From NCBI RefSeq assembly GCF_003254645.1, contig NZ_PNFD01000003.1, positions 1-64,000 on the forward strand: a stretch of DNA of 64,000 nt, written 5' to 3'. Both the position numbers and the translations under genes were made by a program. Shown one piece after another: positions 26,849-35,560 of the stretch; positions within the stretch are counted from its first letter, which is position 1, and every line of letters starts with the position of its first letter. Origin of the DNA: Microbacterium suaedae (GTDB taxonomy: Bacteria; Actinomycetota; Actinomycetes; Actinomycetales; Microbacteriaceae). The notes under the pieces were generated by a model, which was not told where the DNA came from, made no database searches, and was given only the letters and a program-made list of their open reading frames with translations.

Positions 26849-27385
26849 GTGAGGCGGGGTTCGGGTGGACGCGCGCGTGCAGAAGCGCGCGGGCGATTCG
26901 TGGACCTCTATCGCGAGCGGTATCGGACGATCCTCACGACGATCGAGCACCGCGTGAGCAGTTTCGAGACGGCGGAGGACCTGACGGAGCACGTGTTCAC
27001 CCTCGCCTGGGAGCGACTACAGGCCGGTGATGGCGTCGACCTGAGGTGGTTGTATACGACGGCACGGAACGTCGTCGGGAACGAGTATCAGAGGCGACAG
27101 CGCCAACTCGCGCTGCTGGAGAAGGCCGGTGAGAACATCATCACCGTTCCCAGCGCCGACAGCGAGGATCAACTCTCGGAGGTGCGTCGGCGAATCCGGA
27201 ATCTCGACGACGAGCAGCGGGAGCTGATCTACATGGCGTATTGGGAGGAACTCACGGGAGACGAGATCGCGCAGATCCTCGGCTGCACACCCGCCACGGC
27301 GCGCAAGCGCCTGCAGCGGGCGCGAAAAGCGGCCGGCGCCGCGCTGGAAGACCTGCGACAACCGATGGAGGTGACACATGAATGA
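26849..27385 (+). CDS. ECF-type RNA polymerase sigma factor
   Basis: 178 residues. Region 2 (about 17-75; RFVDLYRERYRT, FETAEDLTEHVFTLAWERL) and region 4 (about 115-170; ELIYMAYWEELTGDEIAQILGCTPATARKRLQRARKAAG) are clear. Start GTG 26849 is chosen because a putative promoter motif lies between it and the upstream ATG 26795; GTG 26900 is a less likely alternative. The stop overlaps the downstream CU044_5270 gene by 8 bp. Likely activates its own operon and the divergent exporter operon. Confidence 0.85.
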   Translation: MRRGSGGRARAEARGRFVDLYRERYRTILTTIEHRVSSFETAEDLTEHVFTLAWERLQAGDGVDLRWLYTTARNVVGNEYQRRQRQLALLEKAGENIITVPSADSEDQLSEVRRRIRNLDDEQRELIYMAYWEELTGDEIAQILGCTPATARKRLQRARKAAGAALEDLRQPMEVTHE

Positions 27386-28367
27386 CGTTGACGACCTGAT
27401 CCGCCAGGCGAAGCCCGGAACGAGCCGTCGCGATCTCCCGCTGACGGACCGCGCGGAGGAGAGTCTGCGCCGGATCCTCGCGGCGGAGAACGAGGTCGAG
27501 CGCGAGCCCGTGAGGCGACGTCGAGCACGGCGGCGTCCGCGCTGGCGCGCGACGTCGCTCGCCCTCGGCGCCGCCGCCGTGCTGATCGTCGCCATCTTCG
27601 CGCCGGGCATCAGTCCGTCTCCGCAGCAGACCGCGGTCGCCGCGACGCCGCCGTTGCTCGCTGCATCTTCTGTGCCCGAGACTGCGCAAGCGGAACTTGA
27701 GAAGCTTGCGAGTGTCCGCGCGCAAAGCGAACCGATCAAGGCACCGGATCCTCCATTCACGATCCAGAGTCATTCGTGGCAGCTCGATGGCTACTACGGA
27801 CACGATGTCGTTGCGCCGACCGTCACCGAAGAGCAGTTCTTCGCCGACGGCCACGTGCAGCGTTGGGACTACGTGGGCGAGCCGCTCACGGGCCCTGATG
27901 CTGACAAGCTCCCCGCTCCCGGCACTCTCCTCGAGGAGTACGACTCCCGCACCGGGATGTACGCGGGCCGAACGCTCGGCGACCCGTTCCCGACGGATCC
28001 TGACCTCATCGCCGATCACCTCGCGTTCATGCTGGACGAGGACGGCCCATCGACCGTCTTCTACTTCGGAGCCGTCACGACACTCATCAACGACCGCATC
28101 CCGTCGGCTGCCGAGGAAGCCGCGGCTCTCCGCTTCCTCGCCGGGCTCGATGGGATCACCGTCGAGGGAGAGGTCACCGACCGCCTCGGTCGCGACGGCA
28201 TCGCCTTCAGCGCGAACGACCGCGGGGACGGCAGCGACAAGACGCTGCTGATCGTCTCGCCCGACACGGGCAAGATCCTCGCCACCGAGACGATCTACAT
28301 CGGCGATACCCGCACCGATATCGAGTCGCCCGCGGTCATCCACTACGCAGCATGGGAGCGTCAGTAG
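27378..28367 (+). CDS. CU044_5270 family membrane protein, probable anti-sigma partner
   Basis: 329 residues. A cytosolic N-terminus of about 55 residues (DLPLTDRAEESLRRILA, then many Arg) precedes one membrane helix (about 57-76). The extracytoplasmic domain is about 250 residues with QSHSWQLDGYY and PDTGKILATETIYIGD. This matches the CU044_5270 family, commonly encoded just after ECF sigma genes. It probably senses a surface signal and holds the sigma factor; no classic zinc anti-sigma motif is present. Overlaps the sigma gene by 8 bp. Confidence 0.8.
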   Translation: MNDVDDLIRQAKPGTSRRDLPLTDRAEESLRRILAAENEVEREPVRRRRARRRPRWRATSLALGAAAVLIVAIFAPGISPSPQQTAVAATPPLLAASSVPETAQAELEKLASVRAQSEPIKAPDPPFTIQSHSWQLDGYYGHDVVAPTVTEEQFFADGHVQRWDYVGEPLTGPDADKLPAPGTLLEEYDSRTGMYAGRTLGDPFPTDPDLIADHLAFMLDEDGPSTVFYFGAVTTLINDRIPSAAEEAAALRFLAGLDGITVEGEVTDRLGRDGIAFSANDRGDGSDKTLLIVSPDTGKILATETIYIGDTRTDIESPAVIHYAAWERQ

Positions 28368-28381
28368 GAGTCCACCTCGTA

Positions 28382-28461
28382 CACAACGACGCCATTTTTC
28401 TCACCACCGACCCGTGGAACCGGTCTCAGGGACGAGTCGGGCAAATTCTGGCGTCGTTGTG
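28382..28461. repeat. Class-2 palindromic element, copy 1
   Basis: CACAACGACGCCA and TGGCGTCGTTGTG form a 13-bp perfect stem with a 54-nt loop. It begins 15 bp after the CU044_5270 stop and is followed after 25 bp by a class-1 element, so the two classes lie side by side between convergent genes. Confidence 0.85.
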
Positions 28462-28486
28462 CAGGAGCACCTCCGTGCGCAGACAA

Positions 28487-28565
28487 CACAACGCAGTCGA
28501 TCCGGCGCACGCGGGGCCAAGAAGGGCTGTTCCAGGCTGTGCGGGCCGAAATTGACTGCGTTGTG
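28487..28565. repeat. Class-1 palindromic element, copy 3
   Basis: Arms CACAACGCAGTCGATCCGGC and GCCGAAATTGACTGCGTTGTG. The loop shares the ACGCGGGGCC block with the copy at 22059. Lies between convergent genes. Confidence 0.85.
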
Positions 28566-28582
28566 TTTCCGAGAATCCAGCC

Positions 28583-29182
28583 TCAGCGGCCGAGGGCCTC
28601 GCGGAGGCGGGTGGCCGCCTCGTCCAGGTCGCGCTGGAGGGCGTCGACCAGGTCCGAGGACAGCGTCCCTCCGCGTGCGACGTGCGTGCGCAGATCGGCG
28701 CGCACCGTGCCGCGGAACGCGTTCAGCGCAGTCTCGGCGCGCGCCTGCTGCGCGCGGGACGCCTGGCGCGGATCCTCCTGCGGCGGCTCTTCCTCGGTCT
28801 GCGCGTTCGATGCCGCGGCGAGATCGGCCCGCAGGCTCTTCATCGCCTCACGCACGTTCTGGCGTACGCCGTCGGCGATGATCCGCACCGAGTCGGCCAG
28901 CCCGTCCTGGATACCCTCGATGTCCTCGGCGCGCTCGCGCACCTCTGCTCGGCCGGCGTCGGTGATCTCGTACGTCGTCGTGCGCCCCTCGGTCGTCTTG
29001 ATGACGAGGCCCTCGTCCTCAAGCTTCGCGAGGCGCGGGTAGATCGTGCCAGCGCTCGGGGTATACGTGCCTCCCGTGCGTTCGGAAAGTGCCTGCATGA
29101 TGCCATAGCCGTGCAGCGGCTTCTCGTCGAGCAGACTCAGCAGGTAGAGCCGCAGATCGCCGTGACCGAAGACGGGGGCCAT
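28583..29182 (-). CDS. PadR family transcriptional regulator
   Basis: 199 residues from ATG 29182. Winged helix (about 5-80) with LYLLSLLDEKPLHGYGIMQAL and TPSAGTIYPRLAKLEDEGLV, the PadR signature; the C-terminal half is helical and highly charged (Vir_C-type dimerisation). Its ATG overlaps the stop of the upstream DUF4097 gene by one base (TGATG). Probably represses the two-gene operon through the palindrome at 30089. Confidence 0.92.
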   Translation of the reverse strand: MAPVFGHGDLRLYLLSLLDEKPLHGYGIMQALSERTGGTYTPSAGTIYPRLAKLEDEGLVIKTTEGRTTTYEITDAGRAEVRERAEDIEGIQDGLADSVRIIADGVRQNVREAMKSLRADLAAASNAQTEEEPPQEDPRQASRAQQARAETALNAFRGTVRADLRTHVARGGTLSSDLVDALQRDLDEAATRLREALGR

Positions 29183-30042
29183 CAGTTCTGCTCCTCGCGG
29201 GCGGTCGGCCACTGGACCTCGTCGTCGACCGAGGGCGCGGGCGCGCGCCCCCCGCGCCGCAGCACGGTGACGTCTCCGCCGACCGAGTTCGCACGCACAT
29301 CGGCGAACATGCCCGACAGGACGCCCGCGTGACCCGCGTGGTTCCGCGAGCGCGCGACGCCGTCGACCTGCACGCGGCCGCTCAGCGTGTGGATGCTGTA
29401 GCTCGCGGCGTAGTCGTCGTCGAGTCGCAGCGTCGTCGCGCCCGAAACCGTGTTCAGGCTCGCCTCCTGCAGCGGCCCCGTCGCGTCGATGAAGACGGCT
29501 CCGGACACAGTGTTGACGTCGGTCTTCGACACCTCGCCCGAGACGGCGATGTCGCCCGAGACCATGTCGCTCGAGAACGCCCCGACGAGCCCGCGCACCT
29601 GCACATCACCCGACACCGCGTGGGTGTTGAGATCGCCCGTCATGCCGTCGACGAGCACGTCGCCCGAGACGGCGTTGATCGTCGCATCGGCCTCCAGCCC
29701 CGCGACGAGCGCGTTCGCCGAGACGACGGCGAGCGACAGCTCGATGCTGCGCGGCACGGCGACGCTGATCTCGGCGCGCGGCCCGGAGGATCCGAAATGC
29801 CCGAACGCCTTGAGGAAGTTGTCCCAGCGCAGCTGCGGATGGTCGATCTCGAGCTCGGTGCCGGTGACCTCGATGCGCAGCTCCTTCGCCGCGACGCTGT
29901 GCACCTCGACGCGCACGTGCGCCTCGTCGTGCCCGATGATGTCGATCTGCCCGCCGACCAGCGCTGTCTTGAGGCGCGTGACGTCGGCGACGTCGATCAC
30001 GCGCGCCTCACCCGGCTGGATGATCCATTTCTCCTGCACCAT
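29182..30042 (-). CDS. DUF4097 beta-strand repeat protein
   Basis: 286 residues from ATG 30042 (AAGGGGGA ribosome site); codons further upstream overlap the promoter. Repeated SGDV/VSGD strands (AVSGDVLVDGM, AVSGDVQVRGL, MVSGDIAVSGEV, TVSGAVFIDA, TLSGRVQVDG) build a right-handed beta-solenoid-like domain. No signal peptide or membrane helix, so cytosolic. DUF4097 proteins are commonly operonic with PadR regulators and envelope-stress genes. Exact role unknown. Confidence 0.88.
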   Translation of the reverse strand: MVQEKWIIQPGEARVIDVADVTRLKTALVGGQIDIIGHDEAHVRVEVHSVAAKELRIEVTGTELEIDHPQLRWDNFLKAFGHFGSSGPRAEISVAVPRSIELSLAVVSANALVAGLEADATINAVSGDVLVDGMTGDLNTHAVSGDVQVRGLVGAFSSDMVSGDIAVSGEVSKTDVNTVSGAVFIDATGPLQEASLNTVSGATTLRLDDDYAASYSIHTLSGRVQVDGVARSRNHAGHAGVLSGMFADVRANSVGGDVTVLRRGGRAPAPSVDDEVQWPTAREEQN

Positions 30043-30088
30043 GTTCGTCCCCCTTGTTCTGCCGGACCCCCGGCATGGTTTCGAGATA

Positions 30089-30100
30089 TAACTCGAGTTA
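30089..30100. promoter_or_regulatory. Palindromic operator candidate for DUF4097-padR operon
   Basis: TAACTCGAGTTA is a perfect 12-bp palindrome 47 bp upstream of the DUF4097 start, overlapping an AT-rich TTATAT -10-like segment on the minus strand. Likely bound by the PadR regulator encoded in the operon. Confidence 0.5.
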
Positions 30101-30155
30101 AACACGATGTATCGCGTCTGGCCATCGTGCTCGACGAACTCACAGGAACGACCGC

Positions 30156-30186
30156 TTGACCTTGACGCAACGTCAACTTCTACCGT
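30156..30186 (+). promoter_or_regulatory. MerR-type promoter with 19-bp spacer and inverted repeat
   Basis: -35 TTGACC (30156-30161) and -10-like TACCGT (30181-30186) are 19 bp apart, the long spacer typical of MerR-controlled promoters. The spacer holds TTGAC-GCAAC-GTCAA as an inverted repeat. It drives the TipAS-type regulator gene, so autoregulation is likely. Confidence 0.6.
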
Positions 30187-30212
30187 GGAGTGCACCACGA
30201 CGGGAGAAGCGG

Positions 30213-30971
30213 ATGAACGAGATGTCGATCCAACAGGTCGCGCGCCTCACGGGCACGACCAGCCGGACGTTGCGTCACTACGACCAGATCGGGCTGCTGC
30301 GCCCGAGCCGCACGGGTGCGAACGGCTATCGCCGATACGGATCCGCGGAGCTCGTGCGCCTGCAGCGGATCCTGCTGCTGCGCGAGCTGGGCCTCGGACT
30401 GACGCAGATCGCCGACGTTCTCGGGCATGAGGCGGACGAGTCCCGCGCCCTGCGCACGCACCTGACGTGGCTCAGCACCGAACGCGACCGCATCGACCGG
30501 CAGATCGCCGCCGTCGAGCAGACGGTCGCACGAATCGAGAGAGGGGAAGATCCCATGGATCAGAACATGTTCGACGGCTTCGACCACACGCAGTACAAGG
30601 ACGAGGTCACCGAGCGCTGGGGCGCCGACGCGTACAGGCAGGGCGACGCCTGGTGGCGGGGTCTGGACGACAATGAGCGCGCGGGATTCCAGCGCACCAC
30701 CCGCGAGCTCAGCGAGGCATGGACCCGCGCGGCCGAGGCGGGAACGGATCCCGCATCTGAGGAGGCGCAAGCTCTCGCCGAGCGCCATGTCGACTGGCTG
30801 CGCTCGATCCCTGGAACGCCGGCGCAGGATCCGGCGCAGCTGGGCGCCTACGTACGCGGTCTCGGCGATATGTACGTTGCCGACCCGCGGTTCGGGAAGA
30901 ACTACGGCGGCGCGGAAGGAGCGACGCTCGTACGCGATGCGCTGCACGCGTGGGCCGACCGCCGCGCGTGA
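30213..30971 (+). CDS. MerR family regulator with TipAS ligand domain
   Basis: 252 residues from ATG 30213 (GGGAGAAG ribosome site). N-terminal MerR winged helix (SIQQVARLTGTTSRTLRHYD, GYRRYGSAELVRLQRILLLRELGLGL), a coiled-coil dimer helix, and a C-terminal TipAS domain (about 118-250; YKDEVTERWGADAYRQGD, WLRSIPGTPAQDPAQLGAYV, MYVADPRFGKNYGG). TipA-type proteins bind thiopeptides and other drugs and activate transcription. No obvious transporter partner; it probably controls its own promoter. Confidence 0.9.
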   Translation: MNEMSIQQVARLTGTTSRTLRHYDQIGLLRPSRTGANGYRRYGSAELVRLQRILLLRELGLGLTQIADVLGHEADESRALRTHLTWLSTERDRIDRQIAAVEQTVARIERGEDPMDQNMFDGFDHTQYKDEVTERWGADAYRQGDAWWRGLDDNERAGFQRTTRELSEAWTRAAEAGTDPASEEAQALAERHVDWLRSIPGTPAQDPAQLGAYVRGLGDMYVADPRFGKNYGGAEGATLVRDALHAWADRRA

Positions 30972-30973
30972 AA

Positions 30974-31065
30974 CACAACGCAGTCGATTCGCACCCCAGG
31001 CAGCTCGATCTCCGCGAAACGGCGGGGATCGACCAGCCCGATGTGGCCGAATTGACTGCGTTGTG
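30974..31065. repeat. Class-1 palindromic element, copy 4
   Basis: Arms CACAACGCAGTCGATTCG and CCGAATTGACTGCGTTGTG, with a 50+ nt centre. It begins 2 bp after the TipAS regulator stop and ends about 35 bp before the next rightward gene. Confidence 0.8.
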
Positions 31066-31100
31066 GTGCGGCCGCCCGCGGGCGGAGTAACGTCGGCACC

Positions 31101-31679
31101 ATGACGTCCGATCTCCGTCCTGATTACAGCCTGCGACAGAGCCTGCGCACCGCGATCCTCATCGGCAGCATCATCTCGCTGGTGTTCGGCGTCGTGATGC
31201 TCGTCTGGCCCGTCAAGTCCGCGGTCGCAGTGACGATCCTCGTCGCGATCTACGCGATCATCGGCGGGTTGCTGCACCTCGCGTACGGCTTCTTCTCCCG
31301 CGGCACCGGCGGGTGGACCCGAGCCGGGCTCATCGTGCTCGGTCTCGTGTTCCTCGCGGCTGGCGTGGTCTCATTCCTGAATCTGGGCGAGACGACGCTC
31401 CTTCTCGCGGTGATCGTGACGACCTTCATCGGCATCGCCTGGATCATCGACGGCGTCGTCGCCCTCTTCTCGCTGGGCGTCGCCGACACGGCATGGCCGG
31501 GAGCGGAACGACCCCACAAGGGCTGGACGATCGCTTACGGGATCATCGGGATCCTCGCCGGCGCGTTCGTCATCTTGTCGCCCGCATTCACGGCGCTCTG
31601 GCTGTGGATCTTCCTCGGGGCGACGCTGGTCGTCCTCGGCGTCATCGGCATCGTCCGCGCCGCAACGCTCGAGAAGTAG
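31101..31679 (+). CDS. HdeD/DUF308-type membrane protein
   Basis: 192 residues with six hydrophobic helices, in the DUF308 (HdeD) family: paired short helices such as LVFGVVMLVWP and IIGILAGAFVILSP repeat the family motif G-x-hydrophobic-WP. Start ATG 31101 is preceded by TAACGT 7 nt upstream (leaderless-type). HdeD proteins are linked to acid or membrane stress; mechanism unknown. Confidence 0.82.
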   Translation: MTSDLRPDYSLRQSLRTAILIGSIISLVFGVVMLVWPVKSAVAVTILVAIYAIIGGLLHLAYGFFSRGTGGWTRAGLIVLGLVFLAAGVVSFLNLGETTLLLAVIVTTFIGIAWIIDGVVALFSLGVADTAWPGAERPHKGWTIAYGIIGILAGAFVILSPAFTALWLWIFLGATLVVLGVIGIVRAATLEK

Positions 31680-32051
31680 TCAGGCGCGCCGGGCGGCCCG
31701 GCGCGCCTTCCACCATGCCCAGAAACGCTCGAGCCGCACGCGCAGCGCGTGCGCGAGTCGCTGCGCCCAGCCGAACTCGGTGGCGAGCACCGCGAGTCCG
31801 CCGAAGACGATGAGCCACCCCGGGCCGGGCAGGGGAACGATGATGAGCCCGAGGATCACGAGCACAGTGCCGATCAGGCCAACAAGGGTCCGATAGGCGA
31901 GGTCGACCCAGCGATTGCGCGCGATCGCGCGGCGCACGGCTCGGCCGGCCCGGACGAATGCGCGGGGACGCGGCGGATCCGCGGCCTCATTCTGCCGCCC
32001 GCGCGCGGGCGCCTCGCGGATCTCGACGACCTGGATCGTGTCGGGTGTCAT
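31680..32051 (-). CDS. TIGR02611 family (PGPGW) membrane protein
   Basis: 123 residues. Two hydrophobic segments around the signature PLPGPGWLIVFGGLAVLATEF, followed by a basic, Trp-rich amphipathic tail. TIGR02611 proteins are conserved in actinobacteria; function not known. Its stop abuts the HdeD-like gene stop with no gap, so the two transcripts must overlap at their 3' ends. Confidence 0.85.
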   Translation of the reverse strand: MTPDTIQVVEIREAPARGRQNEAADPPRPRAFVRAGRAVRRAIARNRWVDLAYRTLVGLIGTVLVILGLIIVPLPGPGWLIVFGGLAVLATEFGWAQRLAHALRVRLERFWAWWKARRAARRA

Positions 32052-32119
32052 GTCCCGACGCTAACCGGGGCCGCTTCCGAAGGGGATCCGGATGTCCCGA
32101 GAATCTTCGATGAGACGCG

Positions 32120-33595
32120 TCAGGACCCCTGCGTCGCCGCGACCCATTCGAGGTACTCGTCCGTGACCGTGCCGGTCACATAGCGACCGTCGAAGCAACT
32201 CATGTCGAGATCATCGAGCGTGACGCCGCCTGCCGCCGCGCCCTCGACGATCGCCGCCCGCAGATCCTCGATCTCCTGGTAGACGAGATGATCGGCGCCC
32301 AGCTCATCCCGGATTTCGGGGATCGTGCGACCGTGCGCGATGAGCTCCGTCGCCGAGGGCATGTTGATGCCGTAGACGTGCGGAAAGCGCACGGGCGGCG
32401 CTGCCGAGGCGAACGACACCGTCTCGGCGCCCGCGTCGCGCGCCATCTGGATGATCTGCCGGCTCGTCGTGCCCCGCACGATCGAGTCGTCGATCAGCAG
32501 CACCTTCTTGCCCCGGAACTCCGTCGACATCGTGTTGAGCTTCTGTCGCACGCTCTTCTTGCGCGCGGCCTGCCCCGGCATGATGAACGTGCGACCGACG
32601 TAGCGATTCTTGTAGTACCCCTCGCGGTAGTCGATGCCGAGCACGCGGGCGACCTCCATCGCCGCGGGCCGCGCCGAGTCGGGGATCGGCATCACGACGT
32701 CGATCTCGCCCTCGGGGATGTGCTTCGCCACCGTCGCGGCGAGCTTCTCGCCCATGCGGAGTCGCGACTCGTAGATGCTCTGCCCGTTCATGACCGAGTC
32801 GGGGCGCGCGAGGTAGACGTACTCGAAGGAGCACGGGGCGAGGATCGGATCGTCCGCGCACTGCTCCGAGAACAGCTCCCCGTCGTTCGTGATGAACACG
32901 GCTTCGCCGGGCGCAACCTCGCGGACGACCTCGTAGTCGCCGTTCTCGAGCACGAGCGACTCGCTCGCGACCACCCATTCATCACCCGCGAGACCCGCCG
33001 TGCGGCGGCCGAGAATGAGGGGGCGAATCCCGTGCGGGTCGCGGAACGCGAGCAGCCCGTAGCCCGCGATGAACGAGATGACCGCGTATGCGCCCTCGAT
33101 CCGCCGGTGGGTCCGGGCGACGGCCTGGAAGATGCGCTCGGCGTCGAGGTCGACGGTGCTCGTCGTCGCCTGCAGCTCGCTCGCGAGCACGTTGAGCAGC
33201 AGCTCGGTGTCGCTTGACGAGTTGAGGTGACGCCGGTCGCGGCTCTCCATCTCGACGGCGAGCTCACGCGTGTTCGTCAGATTGCCGTTGTGGATCAGCG
33301 TGATGCCGTACGGGGCGTTGACGTAGAAGGGCTGAGCCTCCTCTTCGCTCGACGCCGTGCCCTTCGTCGCGTAGCGCACGTGTCCGAGGCCGACATTGCC
33401 CAGCAGCGATCGCATGTCGCGCGTGCGGAAGGCCTCGCGCACCATGCCGTTGTTCTTCGCCATGTGCATGACGCCGTTCGCCTCGGTCGTGGCGATGCCC
33501 GTGGCATCCTGGCCCCGGTGCTGCAGGAGCAGAAGTGCGTCGTAGATGTCCTGGTTGACGTGGCCGCGACCGACCACTCCGACGATGCCGCACAT
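32120..33595 (-). CDS. purF: Amidophosphoribosyltransferase
   Basis: 491 residues from ATG 33595. First committed step of purine synthesis: PRPP plus glutamine gives phosphoribosylamine. The N-terminal Ntn glutaminase starts MCGIVGVVG, with Cys2 as nucleophile after Met removal. The C-terminal phosphoribosyltransferase PRPP loop is KVLLIDDSIVRGTTSRQI. In-frame codons upstream of 33595 are not used, since Cys2 must be N-terminal. It lies 7 bp downstream of purM, in the opposite order to the usual purF-purM. Confidence 0.97.
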   Translation of the reverse strand: MCGIVGVVGRGHVNQDIYDALLLLQHRGQDATGIATTEANGVMHMAKNNGMVREAFRTRDMRSLLGNVGLGHVRYATKGTASSEEEAQPFYVNAPYGITLIHNGNLTNTRELAVEMESRDRRHLNSSSDTELLLNVLASELQATTSTVDLDAERIFQAVARTHRRIEGAYAVISFIAGYGLLAFRDPHGIRPLILGRRTAGLAGDEWVVASESLVLENGDYEVVREVAPGEAVFITNDGELFSEQCADDPILAPCSFEYVYLARPDSVMNGQSIYESRLRMGEKLAATVAKHIPEGEIDVVMPIPDSARPAAMEVARVLGIDYREGYYKNRYVGRTFIMPGQAARKKSVRQKLNTMSTEFRGKKVLLIDDSIVRGTTSRQIIQMARDAGAETVSFASAAPPVRFPHVYGINMPSATELIAHGRTIPEIRDELGADHLVYQEIEDLRAAIVEGAAAGGVTLDDLDMSCFDGRYVTGTVTDEYLEWVAATQGS

Positions 33596-33602
33596 GGGTG
33601 GG

Positions 33603-34736
33603 TTACTTCGCTCCGTCCGCGTATGCGCCGACGAGCCGGACGGCGCCGCCGTCGACCCCCTTGGCGCCCTGCTCGTAATCGTCTCCGGTGGCCTCGCCGG
33701 CCTCGACGACGCCCGCCTGCCAGGCCGGGATCCCATCTCCCGCGAGGGCGTCAACCGCAGCGTCGACCTGGTCGGGCGACACCACGGCGAAGAATCCGAC
33801 GCCGAGGTTCCAGGTTCCCTCGGCCTGCTCGAGGCTCGTGCCGGCAACATCGCTCAGCGTGCGGAACACGGGGCTCGGGCTCCAGGTCGATCGATCGACA
33901 TCGACCCGCGTCCCCTGGGGCAGCACCCGCGCGAGGTTCGCCGCGATCCCGCCGCCCGTGACGTGACTGAGCGAGTGAACGGATCCGGGCAGCGCCTCGA
34001 CGAGCCGCAGGAGCGGAGATGTGTAGAGCCGCGTCGGCTCGAGCAGCGCCTCGCCCCACGTGGCGCCGAGGTCGTCGGCGCGATCGCCGTAGCCGAGCCC
34101 GGCGTTCTTCAGGATGTGGCGCACGAGCGAGTAGCCGTTCGAGTGGATCCCGCTCGAAGCGAGCGCGAGAACCGCATCGCCCGGCTGCACGAGGTGCGCG
34201 CCGAGCATGTCGTCACCCTCGACCACGCCCGTCGCGGCGCCCGCGACGTCGTAGTCGTCCGGCCCGAGGAGCCCCGGGTGTTCGGCCGTCTCGCCGCCCA
34301 CGAGCGCCGTCCCCGTGGCGCTGCACGCTTCGGCGATGCCGCGCACGATGTCGGCGATCCGCTCCGGGACGACCTTGCCGCACGCGATGTAGTCGGTCAT
34401 GAAGAGCGGCTTGGCGCCCATCACGACGATGTCGTCGACAACCATGCCGACGAGATCCTGGCCGATCGTGTCGTGCTTGTCGATCGCCTGCGCGATCGCG
34501 ACCTTCGTCCCGACGCCGTCGGTGCTCGTCGCGAGCAGCGGGCGGCGGTACTCCTTGAGGAAGCTCGCGTCGTACAGACCCGCAAATCCGCCGACGCCGC
34601 CGAGGACCTCGGGCCCCTGCGTCGCGCGTACGGAGGATTTCATGAGCTCGACCGCGAGGTCGCCTGCCGCCGTATCGACGCCGGCCTCGGAGTAGGTGGA
34701 CCGGGGCGCCTCAGCGGACGAAGAGGGGGAAGTCAC
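33603..34736 (-). CDS. purM: Phosphoribosylformylglycinamidine cyclo-ligase
   Basis: 377 residues. Converts FGAM to AIR with ATP. Features of the PurM/AIRS fold: TYSEAGVDTAAGD at the start, KEYRRPLLATSTDGVGTK, DLVGMVVDDIVVMGAKPLFMTDY, GGETAEHPG and HVTGGGIAANLARVLP. First gene of a purM-purF pair on the minus strand. Confidence 0.97.
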   Translation of the reverse strand: MTSPSSSAEAPRSTYSEAGVDTAAGDLAVELMKSSVRATQGPEVLGGVGGFAGLYDASFLKEYRRPLLATSTDGVGTKVAIAQAIDKHDTIGQDLVGMVVDDIVVMGAKPLFMTDYIACGKVVPERIADIVRGIAEACSATGTALVGGETAEHPGLLGPDDYDVAGAATGVVEGDDMLGAHLVQPGDAVLALASSGIHSNGYSLVRHILKNAGLGYGDRADDLGATWGEALLEPTRLYTSPLLRLVEALPGSVHSLSHVTGGGIAANLARVLPQGTRVDVDRSTWSPSPVFRTLSDVAGTSLEQAEGTWNLGVGFFAVVSPDQVDAAVDALAGDGIPAWQAGVVEAGEATGDDYEQGAKGVDGGAVRLVGAYADGAK

Positions 34737-34771
34737 GGCTCCAGGTTACCGGCTGGTGATCGAGGCGCTGA

Positions 34772-35134
34772 TCAGCGCTCGTCGATCTGATCGACCCGGA
34801 CGGTCGCGTGCCGCAACTTGCGCGACACGGCCTTGTCGAGGATCAGGGCGAGGATCATCATGAGGGCGATCCCGGCGGGGACGCACCACAGGAGAATGAA
34901 GCCGAACGCCTGCGTCTGGGAGTAGCTCACCTCGGTGAACGGGCTCGGATGGCTCGTCCCGTCGAAGACCGTCGTGAGGATGAGCGCGGCAACGATGCCG
35001 AGCGCCACACCAAGGGCGGTGAAGGTGCCGTACTTCGGCGAGCGCCGGATACTCACGGACGACTCGGGGACGCGGGTCACGTGCGGCGCGCCCTCGACGG
35101 CCTCGCCCGAGCGCTGATCACTCTTCCCGTCCAT
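34772..35134 (-). CDS. Small two-helix membrane protein, hypothetical
   Basis: 120 residues from ATG 35134. N-terminal 35 residues are polar; two membrane helices follow (about 38-56 and 76-100), then a basic tail ending in VDQIDER. Such proteins are often annotated as potassium-transporter related in Microbacteriaceae, but no transport motif is visible. Lies upstream of purM on the same strand with 35 bp between, so the genes could be co-transcribed. Confidence 0.65.
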   Translation of the reverse strand: MDGKSDQRSGEAVEGAPHVTRVPESSVSIRRSPKYGTFTALGVALGIVAALILTTVFDGTSHPSPFTEVSYSQTQAFGFILLWCVPAGIALMMILALILDKAVSRKLRHATVRVDQIDER

Positions 35135-35180
35135 GGCCCCATTGTCGCACCCGAACACTGTGAAGGATCGGGACGTTCGC

Positions 35181-35537
35181 TCACCACCTCACGGGAAGAA
35201 GGTCCGAGATGTCAGCGCGCGTCCCGGATGCGGTGATGCGCCCGGCCGCGACCTGCTCGGCCCACGTCGTCGCGCCCGTCGCGAGCGCGACCCACGTCCG
35301 CGGATCCGTTTCGACGACGTTCGGCGGCGTTCCGCGCGAGTGGGCCGGCCCCTGGATCACCTGCACGGCACCGAACGGCGGCACGCGCACCTCGACGCTC
35401 TTCCCCGGCGCCCGCTCCTCGAGCAGCTGGAGCAGATAGCGCACGGCAGTCGCGAGCTCGGCTCGCGCGGGGGACGGTGCGTCCTGGACTGCGCGGACGG
35501 CATCCCGCCCGTCGGCAGTGTCGATCTTCCGGGGCAT
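35181..35537 (-). CDS. Sterol carrier family (SCP2-like) protein
   Basis: 118 residues from ATG 35537. Contains APGKSVEVRVPPFGAVQVIQGP and TDPRTWVALATGATTWAEQVAAGRI ending SDLLPVRW, a pattern of actinobacterial sterol-carrier family proteins. Probably a cytosolic lipid or hydrophobe binding protein; often found close to purine genes in this group. Preceded upstream by a class-2 palindrome. Confidence 0.8.
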   Translation of the reverse strand: MPRKIDTADGRDAVRAVQDAPSPARAELATAVRYLLQLLEERAPGKSVEVRVPPFGAVQVIQGPAHSRGTPPNVVETDPRTWVALATGATTWAEQVAAGRITASGTRADISDLLPVRW

Positions 35538-35560
35538 GGGCCCATCTTCCCGCGTCGGAC

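Noticed and set aside
28382..28565. Adjacent palindromes as a CRISPR array
   Set aside because: Two different repeats, inverted rather than direct, no regular spacers and no cas genes.
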